64,000 nt of DNA from Paracentrotus lividus (taxonomy: Eukaryota; Echinodermata; Echinoidea; Camarodonta; Echinidae). How positions within the stretch are numbered: position 1 is the first letter of the stretch; every line of letters starts with the position of its first letter. A program made the translations under genes and the position numbers. The notes beneath the pieces are model-generated. The model saw nothing but the letters and a program-made list of their open reading frames with translations, was not told where the DNA came from and did not search any database. This document shows, one piece after another, positions 39,801-51,800 of this stretch. The stretch spans positions 6,261,861 through 6,325,860 of the forward strand of contig CALNVZ010002100.1 in assembly GCA_940671915.1 (NCBI GenBank), in the 5' to 3' direction.

Positions 39801-42800
39801 CATCAATCATGGGGGGTTCTAGGAAAATTACCCCCTCCCCCCGGACAACTACCCTTACCAAAAAAATTACCACCTACATGTTAGCCTACACTTACCCTAT
39901 TTCTGTAGTTGTCCTCATACGATGCCAAACAAGGTACAATACACACATTTCAGTAAAATATAATAAAAATAGATAAAATAGGAATGTTTTTATTAAAAAC
40001 ATAAATATGACCGTCCAAGGTATCTAATACATGTACTTATAGCCCAACCTCATCATCCCCTATCTCTCTCTCCCTCCCTCCCTCCCTCCCTCCCTCCCTA
40101 TCTCAAATTCCCATCCACAGTATTGATATGTTGAATAATTGCCAGCCCATTATAAATATATGATTTGTTATACTGCCAAGGACAATGACATGCAAGTCAA
40201 TGTCTGCCACAGTTAGACAATGAAGAACTTGGCCGATTCAATTTGTGAATTATGAATAGAAATAATGGGCAGACATTCCTTGACATTTCTGAAGAATGTT
40301 CTTTTCCAAAAATACATTCCATTTTAGACACTTTACACAAAAATTACATTGTATGCCTGCAGTATAAATCAGCTGCAACATTATTTACAGCATAAATACA
40401 TACTTACATAATATAACCTGGCACCAATTTCATCATAACTGCCTCAATAACCATCTAACATAATTTAATGCAATTTTATTTATAGTAATTATTTTACTTA
40501 AATTCGCTATTTATCAATGATTTTGAACATTTTCAAGGTTTTAAAATTCCACTTATTTATTCGTAATCAAGTACATGAAGAGGGGAATAGTATCTTGTAA
40601 TTATTGAACCAATCAATTTATCTGGTTGTAAATGGCATGAGGCATTATTATGAGACTATATGTATTTTTCAGTTAAATCACATTCAATTACAAACTTGAC
40701 AATTCAAATTCAAATAAGGCCTTTATTTATATATGTTGCCCCCAATGTCTTTTGTTGCTAATTTTAGGTATCACGTCGGGGAGATTGAGTCAGTTGAGTG
40801 ACGGCTCACAATAAACTGAGTCACGCTGACACGACTCCATAGATTGGGCAAGGGGCTTTGTTTTGGATGGATATAAGAGCTTATGTCATAATGTCCCCGA
40901 TTCCGTAATACTATACATAACCCTCAGTGATCTACATGTCGTGTAAATGTTGACGGCAGGCGTTGTTGCTTCAGCGAGGTGTTGTTCGGGGGATGAGAAA
41001 GTGTTAAATGAAAACCCCCAAGTCGGTCTCTTTCCTGTATTAACAGACACCCCTCATTGTTAAATCTATTTTGGATTATCCCAATTGAGCATGTTCAACA
41101 GAAAAGGAAGCTTCCATTGAAAATAGAGTAGAAAGTTTCATAGTTAATGACACCTTGTGACCTCTGTAAACTGCACCTCTTACAAATGTGTTTGATTTTT
41201 GAAAGGTGTAACTGAAAAACCTTGTAATTGGCGAGATTAAAACAATTGTGTACATATTTGATTATTTCAACTTATTTTTAGAGGCTGCTGATAGTGGAAC
41301 GCATTCATATTTCTCATATAATATATAAAGTGGGGTACAAATTTATTGCAATTTTTAGCTCTCCATTACAAGTAATATACATGTGGTCATGTTCAAACGT
41401 GAGTGACATGACATTTGGACTGATAGAAGGGCGCATATCTTTGCACTTGTAGGTTATGAATGGATCATGACCACCATATTATGTATAATGTAGGAGTGGC
41501 ATGTGTCATTACCAGTTGGATTTGAATTTTACAATTGGTCCTGGAAATTGTGATTAAAAAACAGTGCGTGAGTGACACGACACAAAAAGACATGGGTTTC
41601 TGACCATCATTGGTTACGGTTGGATTTGTGCCCAAGTAGATCTTTAAGGGTACCATAAGTGCTGGTATGTATATGAATAGTGTACCTCTTTGACATTTAT
41701 TGTGTTTATCAATCATTCCCTCTCTGTGGAAAATGGTCCACCTCTATGTGTCGTGAGTGACACGACATCCAACATGTGAGTGACACGACCATTGCCTTAA
41801 ATTAAACATTTCAAGTAAATAACTAAATTCAAATTACCTGTATTTATATGCCTTGTTAGAGTAGTCCATGAAAATTACTTTAAGCAAAAAAAATCTGACA
41901 AAAGTGATAAGTATTAAGAATAAGAGGCATTTAAAGCACCATAGTCCCATACGTGCAAATTCCTGTTTGCTCAATTATTCAGCGTAAGAAAACTGGATCA
42001 CATAATGTTTGAACTTAAATAATTGTTTGTTTTGTAAAGAAGCGTTTGCGTTGATTTCAGATCCTTATTTGCATTTTCAAAGGCACAGCGCCACATTAAA
42101 ATTTCAGCTAAATGTCCCACTTAGTTTGAATATGACCATGTACAAGTACACTCTTTTAGCATAAAGTGGAGAGTCTAATTTTATCTTTTAAGGCGTTTGA
42201 AGTTGCCATGCATATATATTTAATATTTCCTAAAAAAAAAAATCACTGCTACTTTCTAGGTTTCTTTCACAAAAATATTAACATATTCTAGCTTTGTAAT
42301 CTTGAAATAAAAAAAAAAGTTATAGAGCCGTGGCTCCACCATATTTCACAGAATCGAAAGTGGTGCATTCAATGCTAAACATGTGTCATTTGATAGTGGC
42401 AATAATGTGTCATCCCACACTAACAAAACACAAATTGTTATTCATTTACAGAATAGATACACCTCTCTCACATTCATAACATCATTAGACAGGTTTTGAA
42501 ACACTCAAGGTGTCGCATTTTCTTTGAAAAACACATTTGATCACGTCATCATCATGATCGAAGAAAGGAATGACGATTCCATCCTACCCTCTTAACATAC
42601 CCGCCACCTATGAAACAGGATATTTCAATGACACTGACTTTTGGGTTATGAATGTTATATGGTTCATTATCAACATTAGGCTACTCAAAATTCTATATGT
42701 TTATGGATAAGGAAATTGTATTTTAATATTATGTTTGACCATATACATGGATATATGGCAGCATTGCAAAAGGAATTTAATCTGTATAATGGGAAATGGG

Positions 42801-45800
42801 AAGTGCCCCTTATATATACTTTTATCTGTTATTTTTGGTCTTCAGTTCCTGCTTGAATTGAAATGTTTTTTTGTTTTTTGTTTTTTTTGTAAGTAAATGG
42901 AAATGCTTTTTAAGATCCTTGATATGACTCATTTAAGTGATATGGAAACACTTCTTGACAACAAGTCATATTTCAGTAGTCATACGGCATTCTTACTCAT
43001 CAACACATTCGAATAAAAATGTCACATTCATATCTGTTTATAATCAAATAGAAACATTGTATCATGGTGTTCATTCACAGTTTACAGCTCTAAGTTAAGT
43101 CAATTAATACTAGGAGATGCATGTTTCTCTTTTCCATTTTTTTAGAGAATTAATAAAAATAGCAATATTATGAGGAAACACACTTCTTGACAACAAGTCA
43201 TATTTCAGTAGTCATACAGCATGCTTAATCATCAGCACATTCGAATAAAAATGTCACATTCATATCTGTTTATAATCAAATAGAAACATCGTATCATGGT
43301 GTTCATTCACAGTTTACAGCTCTAAGTTAAGTCAATTAATACTAGGAGATGCATGTTTCTCTTTTCCATTTTTTTAGAGAATAAATAAAAATAGCAATAT
43401 TATGAGGAAACACACTTCCTGACAACAAGTCATATTTCAGTAGTCATACGGCATGCTTACTCATCAGCACATTCTAATAAAAATGTCACATTCATGTCAG
43501 TTTCAAATCAAATACAACCATTGCAACATGATGTTTATTCACAGTTTACAGCTCTAAGTTAAGTCAATTAGTACCGGGAAATGCATGTTTCTATACTCTT
43601 TTTTAGGGAGAATTAATAAAAATAGCGATATTATGACAAGTGAGGAAAGTTGAAAAGGGATCATTGACTGAATGTCTTCTTATAGCCAGGGGTCTCTCTA
43701 TCATGATCGCTCTCTCTGGTATGCCTAAGGGCATCCATGACTAATACATTGCCAGCATCATCACCGAGGTAATTGCACTCGGTGTGGTGCTTAATCTAGC
43801 GCGTGTTCGACAATACGTCTCCATCCCTAGATCAAGCCAATTAAGGGTGTGTTCAATGTCGATTTTCAAATCTAAATGCCAACATGAATCATGATACGAA
43901 ACGTTTTCGCAAAACGCTGATATAAAGAGAAACAAAGTGTGCGTTCATTGTCCCCACTCCCGGTCGTAAAAGTAAAAACGCCTTTCAGAAAAAGATGCGT
44001 TATGAAACATAATCAGCTTTAATTGTACGACCTTCAGCATTGCGAATGCAACAAAATGCGACACTGAACACAATTGAGTTTTCAAACGGTTTTAAATGTG
44101 CTCTTGCAGTGGAAACTTCCGGTGCAAGTGAAAAAAAGGCCGCAGAATTTTGTTTTTGACAGCAGGGAATTTAAAGACGATCAACATATTATCAGCTTTA
44201 AATATTCGACACAGAACGATGCACCGCTGACCACATTTGTGTTCTGTGTTTTCATGATTCATATTGGCGTTTAAATTTGAAAATGGACATTGAAAAACAC
44301 CCTCAGTAAGAGGCGAAACGCTGTGCCCTAAGCTCTCATCCTATGGCATCTCGCTAAGCATCAAGTATCTCTCACTGTGACTATTTTCTGCTTCATAGAT
44401 TTAAATGATTTGATATCATTTTTTTTCCTTACACATGCTATGAGATCATTTAAAGATTGCCTTTACAGGTATTAAGAGTTGGAAGATAAGGGTTAAAAAC
44501 ATATTTGACCTCCAATGTGAACTTTACATGGTAATAAATATTCTGGTAAAATATAAAGATGTACTGTGATTTATTTCTCATCTAAATGATTGATTGCAAC
44601 ATGTATCATGTAATTCAAGTGAAGCCATTCTCTGACTAGGTTGATATCAATTTATGTATCCTTTTCCAGCAAATACAAGTTTCTGTTTCTATTTTACTTG
44701 CTTTAGCACAAACCTTACTTAGTTTCCCATTAAAATCAGTTTACTTTTGTCTGTCACAAAGAAAATGTTGATAAACAAGTTTATATGCACTGTTGTTAAA
44801 ATATGCAGAGTTCTGTCTTGAATATAATTGATTCCTGTGAATACATCAATTTCAGTTTCAAGTGTGGTGCTACATTTTAACTGCAGTTGGCATATTAAGC
44901 TTATACAGTGTTTAATAGGCCTATCTGCTTTTTATGTTCGTTGCTAATGCTACATTGTACTAACCTTAATTGATCATGTGAGCAGAAATTTGAATTGAAA
45001 AAAAGTAATTGTCCTTTGCACATACATTTGTTTTCAGTTTGACTTAAAATATTAGGTTCCAGTCACACTTCCTCATCACTTCAAAACTGACCACATACAA
45101 GCCATTCAGTTGAACTTAATGTATGGTTTGGTTTTGAGTCAACCTTGTTGATGTGACTGGGAAGTCATTAGCTCAGAGATAAATGTTTTGACTGTATCTG
45201 TCTACTTAAGATATTTTGCCAGAGACTTATAAATCAGTTGTGATTATTGATGTCTGAGCTGGTGATTTATTTCAATCATTATTATTATCTGAGCACAAGC
45301 ATGTCAAGCAATTGAGCTGCATATATTTTGCACCGGGTAGCATGGTGATGTTGTTTATTCTCTTGTCTCTCCCATCATATTTTCCTTTCCAATTACTGGA
45401 TAGTTAAAATGAATGTACTTATGGATTTTGTTTCCTCTTGTTCTTTGTTAAACTTTTTCATATTGAGATTAAACTGTTGACAGTTCTTTTCTTTCACCAA
45501 CTTTTTTCTTTCAGTGCTGGGTGTGGAAGAACAGGAACAATATGCGTCATTGATTACGTCAGGAATGCACTTCAATTAGAGGTATGTGGAAGTTTTTGGA
45601 ATATTATAATGTTATAAAAATAAGCAATACAAAAGCCCAAGGAAGTAATAATGATAATAATAATTATATTTGGTTATTCACGTTTTTCCAGTTAAACTGC
45701 TCAAAGCGCTTTACAAAATATTATTACCTCGTTCATAGGATTTAATTCCATAATTGCTGGCTGCCATACATTTATAGGCGCCTATATGGAAAGTATCTGT

Positions 45801-48800
45801 TTATTGTAGTTAATCAATACATTGTTTTTTTACATTAATATGTATCTACATTAATAATTGACTAAGTTTGATTTTCTAGTGTAGGACGGAATTCCATTAA
45901 CACAAAATTGTTACAATATAATTTACCCTTGGCTTTCAAAGGGTTAATTCAAAGGTGAATCACTGCAGCTACAATTTAATATCCAGTAAATTTGGGAGTT
46001 ATTTCTCAACATTTGATTTCAACATCTGCCAATATTTCTAATCATTCCGTGTCAAATTTAGAACCTAATTCCAAATCATTATTAGATTTCTAAAAGATGT
46101 TAACAATGAATATCTTAAAAGTATTGTAGTGTAATATTTCTTTTTTCTCCTTCTTATGATCAATTGCATCATTTAGTAAAGCTCATATCTGCAATTATAA
46201 ACGTTACAGCTGGTATGTTATACCATGGATATATAAGAGAGATCCATGGTTATACTAAGCCATATATATATAGACATGTTAAAGGTAGATAGCCCCACAA
46301 AAACATGCATGCACAAACATTTCTAGCGGTAAATTCCTTTTTGTACATTGTTGTTTGGTGTTGAGTTGGTCTGGTCATTTAACTAGTGCATATTAATGTA
46401 TTTGTGAATAGTTATTTGTGTAAATCCACTTCTTTAAATATGGAATCCATTCTTCTTCCATTTTTTTTACAGAAAATTGACCAGAATTTCAGCCTTTATG
46501 ACATCATTGTAGACATGAGGAAACAGAGGCACGCCATTGTACAGACAAAGGTAATCATTGAAGATTTATTCCTTATTTTTACATTTTACATTACAGTACA
46601 TTTTGATGGCCAAACTTTCGGCAGTTTTTGTATTTTTTATTTGATGATTAATATGAATTTATGTTTGATTGTTTTCTCGTAGAATCAATATGAATTGGTT
46701 CACAGAGCAGTTGTCAACATGTTTCAGGCAGAACCAGAGGGGCGCTATTGCTGTACAAAGTCAATGGTAATAGCGCCCTTCTGGTTCTGAACGGAACATC
46801 TTTGATCTGTAACAGCGCCAGTACATTTTACATTACAGTACATTTTGATGGCCAAACTTTCGGAAGTTTTGTATTTTTTATTTGATGATTAATATGAATT
46901 TATGTTTGATTGTTTTCTCGTAGAATCAATATGAATTGGTTCACAGAGCAGTTGTCAACATGTTTCAGGCACATCTAGGTATCAAACCGGACAGTGACTT
47001 TGGGCACAACTATGAAAATGTACAGCTCAAACATGAACACTTTGAACAGGTAAGATTACAGTAGGAGTATTGCCTTTGAAATTCATAACCTAAAATGCCT
47101 CTTTCTCACCAAAAAGACCAACATCAAGGGGGGCGTGTCATGAAAGGACTTGTTGGATGTTTTATCCAAGAAGTCCTGTTTTATCCGACAGTTGCCACAG
47201 TAACAATGCTTCTCAGTCAATCAAAATCAAGTAAAAATGTCAGATCTGACAACTTGTCAGACAAGAAATGTTGATGAACTGCTCTCCAGGGAGGCGTTCC
47301 ATGAAAGGACTTGTGGACGTTTTATGCGACAATTATCATTAGTAATACTGCTCCTCAGCCAATCATAATCGAGTAAAGATGTCAGATATGACAACTTGTA
47401 AGGCAAGAAATGTTGATGAAATGCTCTCTAGTAGTACCTCATTCCCACCAACAAGAGCAACATCACATCAATCCAAACATTTCATTATCATGGTTTTAGG
47501 ACTCTAGCCACTGGACAACTACCCTAGGATTGCCACAATTAGGGACAACTATGCCCTAGGACAACTAACACTGTAGTCATGTACCCCCAGGACTAATACC
47601 CCCGGACAACTTTCCCCTAACTCTAAACTCAATCCTAACTCTAACCAGGGAGAGGATAGTTGTTCTGGGAGATAGGTGTCATGGGGGAATCATTTTAATA
47701 GGGGGCACTTGTCCAAATACGCAATATCACAAATAGGCAAGATTTTAATAGGTTTGGAATCAAACTCACCAGTGTGAGTGAGGTGTGAAGAAGAAGAGAA
47801 AGGAAAGCTGGAAGGAAAATGAAAGTTAAAAAACAAAGATGAAGCATCGTTAAAAAAGAGGCAACAAAGACTAAAATAAGGTTTTAAAGATAAAAGAACT
47901 CAAATGAGTAGCTGGCTCTGAAAGCCAGGGACCATATTTTGATTTGTACTGAACTACATGTATATCAGAGTATCGCCACGATAAAATGGGTTCTGAGTAA
48001 CCATTAATAGTTGGGAATAATGTGATGTAATGCCTTTATATAGGTCCTAAAATATCTAGACCACTCAAGTGCTTCTAGTTGAAACACAATGATAAATGCT
48101 GACACATTGTGGTATAGCCAGAAGGCTGAATTAGATGAAGCCTTTATACACCGTGAGGAGGATCAGATTTCATTCCATCTTCTCTCTCAATCCTAAGGTC
48201 CGGCTTAATGATACTTCATGATGATCATATTACTCTTCAAATAGAATATCCAGACGTAATACACCGTTTATTATATACCCACATTTATTGGGATTTCAGT
48301 CTTGTGTATCATATAACTGTCACTCAAATAATCCATGGCATGATTGTTTCCGAGATTTGTTTAATGTGAAATGTGCACAAAGAGAATCATTGAAATAACT
48401 TTTTAACTACAAACAAGGACAAATGATGTTTATCAGTGTGTTTTTTTTTTTTTATTGGACCAAAGAATTTTAAATTATAGTCAAGTAATTCCACATACTG
48501 TATTGTGTATGGAATTTTATTGAAGGATTTTCAGTTTTCCATTTAATGGAAAATACAGTTTTAAAGGTTGGTAGTTCCATAAGAAAATCACAAAATGGAC
48601 AAACCCAATTTGATAATTGTATTTTAAGTTGCGAGAGTGTCGGTGCCTCAACTGTGGACTGTGGGAGTTTATTTCATTGATTGACAACCCTTTGGCTAAA
48701 AAATGTTTCCTTCTGTCTAGTCTAGATCTTTGCTTGGAGAATTTGATATGTGTAATTTATATTCTGTTCTCTGAAAATTATTATCTGGGTTTGATTTGTC

Positions 48801-51800
48801 CATTTTTTTAATGGAAAGGTTTTTCTTTTTTAATATATTTTGTTTTGACTTGTCTTCTGTCTTAGCCAAGAATGCCACCTAAAGTGCCTGGTCAGAGTGG
48901 TTCCGGGGAAAAGAGGGACTCACAGAGCCATAATTACGTCAACTGTAATATTACACCTAAAGGAGGTAAAAATAACCATATTGCTGGTAATGCACATCAT
49001 TAAACAAAGATGCCACTTTTAATAAAATTTCCTAAATTCAGGAAATTTGTTTCTCAAATTAACCATGTTTTTATAGTGTTTCTTAGCCCTTAATTCAGCC
49101 TTTTTTTTTGCCCACAATTTCTTATTTTCAGGTTTTTTTCCCTCCAATTTTAAGATTATCAAATGATACTGAGTGGCATCTCTGAATTAAAACATACTTA
49201 TGCAATAACATATGTCTGAAAACATTATTTAACTCCATGTCCACTTTTTTGAAAATTGAACAGTGATCTTGTGAAATGTCATCAGATTGACTTTGCTCTC
49301 TTTTTTAGAGTAAATATATCTCGCCAATTCACGTAGATGAAAAGATTTTTAAATTGTTCTCCTGCTGTTAAAATATTATTTGGTTGCAGCCTATTATTCT
49401 AATAATAGAAGTTGTATTATTAGAGGAAACCCAAATGTCTGGATATATTTATTGTTTTTTTTTTTATTAATGATGTATTACATAAATCTAGATATCTTTA
49501 ATTAAAGAGATGTGGCTGGAGGAAGCTACCTTTTCTTTTTTAAAGAATGCCCTTTTTTCCAAAGAAAGAATTTGATTTTCGAAGATTAGTGTCTTTTTTT
49601 TTTTTTGTCATTCATAATATGAATGACAGCATCTAACAGCATCTAAGTTGTGTTTTTAAATAAAACATGTGGATCATTCTTATTTGAACAGACTAGATTT
49701 TATTGTTAATTTTCTCTCTGTCTTGTGACTTCTGCAGTGTCCATGGAGTCACCAGAGCTTCCAATGCCTAAATTACCATCAGGACCTTCTAAATCAGGAA
49801 GAACTTCTGACAGCCCAGATGGTTCCGTCTATGCCAATTGTGATGTTGCAACCACATCAGCAAACTCTGGCAAACCAACACAAAGTAGCAAGCAAACTGT
49901 CCAGGCAAAGCCTCGTCAGAGCCCAGATGACCGCTACAGGGCAAACTTTAAGGACACACTATTAGCATTTAAGGATATTGAGGGAGATGTTGTGGGAACT
50001 CCGATGACTACATCATCATCACCAACTCCTCCATCTCCGCAACTTGCGATACAAACCAAACCCAAGCCAGGTCAAGCTGTGAAACCAGTTGCTCAGACTA
50101 AACCCCAGATAGCAGGAAAACCAAAGACCACCAAACCCAGTCCTCCAGTCAAACCCAGTGGAGTGGATGTTACGGCTAAGCATGGGTCAGACAAACTAGG
50201 GAATGGCGAGTTTGTGAAAACGATCGCCTCAAGACAGCATTCCAATCCAGGATTAAGAACAACCCCGAAGGATGCATCTCATTTAGGAGCTAAGAACACT
50301 GATAAGAAGGAAGCATTGAAACTACCCTCAAAGCCACTCAGACATTTGGAAAAGAGTAAATCAGAAGGAGATGGACTGCTATCCCCAAGGCAAAGTCCTA
50401 TGAAACCAGGCTTCAAAGGGGGTATCAAAGGAGATCGCCCCTCACAACCACCTCCCAAAACTCCATCCAACACCAAACCCTCCTTACAAAGATCCAATGC
50501 TGAAGACAGGACCAGCGCAAAGGCAGACATGATTATGAAGAAGTACACATAAGTCCTCCAAATGATAAAGTCAAGGAAACCTCAGATTTTCCAAGCAGTA
50601 GAAACTTTCGGGGTTCACCCACCCAACAGATGGACTCCTTTGATACAAGGACAGTGGAGGTGGTATCGTGAGGAGAAGGACAGACTCACGAAAGCTCTCC
50701 AACAGTTCAGTTCAGTCCGCCGGATCAGAAAAGGCAAATCCTCGCGCAAGAATTCTGAGGATATGCCTACGTAGGGCAGCCACAAAGCATAATTGATAAG
50801 CTGTTAAAGAGTGAAGAAGGTGCAGTAGTTCCAAAGTCATCCATGTAACGCTGAGGCCTATTCTGAAGTCTCGAACAGTTCCGCTCTCAAGCCTGGTCAA
50901 AGAATGTCCGGTTCTGCTAAAGAGTACAGCTATGTGGATACGAGTAAGATTGTACCGCCGGAGAAACCCAAGCGTGGGGAGAGCATGTCTGGTGGGGATG
51001 GAGATGCAGCTTATGATCTTGTAGGAATCGCTGGTCATGACAGTACCTTTGACTCCTTCATGGATACCGACAGCACATACTCACCCGCAGGTATGCATTC
51101 ATATTGTGTGTTTACTCTCAGAAGGATGTTTATGTAATAATGCGCGTCTATCGCTCATCGGATATTCTGCACTGAATATGTTATCGGATGAAAAGGAGTA
51201 CTGGTAACCCATTGTTAAAGGCCATATTCCCAGCTCATCTATTTTGGCTAATTGTATATTGTCATATAATAGGAGACAAAGTTCTCACCTTTCCAATTAT
51301 GATACCTTTCTTTAATCAAAGATGCAATGCATAAACAAGTAAATTGCAAATGAAGGTGACAGATACAAAATCCATTTTTCAAAGGGTGAAAGACTGAGTG
51401 AAAGCTTTCGCTGGTGTCACATCATCACATGCAATCCTATTCAATGCTATGGGACAGCAGGGACAGCATTCACTCAGTCTTGTATCTTTTTCTCAAAACT
51501 TGCAAAAAAAGAATTATGCTGGTAGATACATTGACGGAAAATTGGCATAATAAACATTGCTTTCTGTAAATTTCTGCTAATTGAATGGTGAAAGGAAATT
51601 TGCATAACAAGCTGGTGAAAAATTCAACATTTTCTCTTGCAGAAATACATTTAGTTCCAAAATAATTTTTAGTCCCTTTATTTCAACTGCTTCAGATATT
51701 CATGTTAATGATAAGAATAAAACTATCTTTTATAGCGCTGAAATCTGTCACATTGTGACGCTCATGGTGCTTTGATGTCATTACACAAATCTGAGCTGGT

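Larger units (their letters stand above)
33596..45514 (+). other. Intron 6 (11.9 kb)
   Basis: Contains the exon-edge copies, a LINE 3' fragment (35715-36065), MITEs at 37541-37984, 38740-38910 and 43844-44303, tandem duplications at 39060-39430 and 42945-43637, several microsatellites and the GTGAGTGACACGAC cluster (41398-41790). The stretches 34000-35700, 36070-37540, 40100-40740 and 44310-45510 show nothing I recognise. Confidence 0.8.
46551..46923 (+). other. Intron 8, with duplicated exon 9 acceptor edge
   Basis: The 373 bp intron contains a ~150 bp copy (about 46580-46730) of its own 3' end plus the first 48 coding bases of exon 9. A ~90 bp insert with a hairpin (46729-46789) follows. 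Splicing from 46551 to 46923 skips this copy and gives an intact protein. Confidence 0.85.
46580..46971 (+). repeat. Tandem duplication spanning the exon 9 acceptor, 241 bp period
   Basis: ACATTTTACATTACAGTACA...TTTTCTCGTAG|AATCAATATGAA...TTTCAGGCA occurs at 46580-46730 and 46822-46971. The copies differ by about one substitution and one T deletion in the shared intronic part. The duplication is therefore recent or homogenised. Confidence 0.93.

Noticed and set aside
50279..50548. 89-codon - strand frame opposite exon 11
   Set aside because: It is the shadow of the proline-rich coding strand.
50669..50758. Selenocysteine TGA codons in the phosphatase tail
   Set aside because: No SECIS-like element was recognised in the 3' region, the frame is already shifted there, and the family has no selenoproteins. 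C-to-T changes or errors are simpler.
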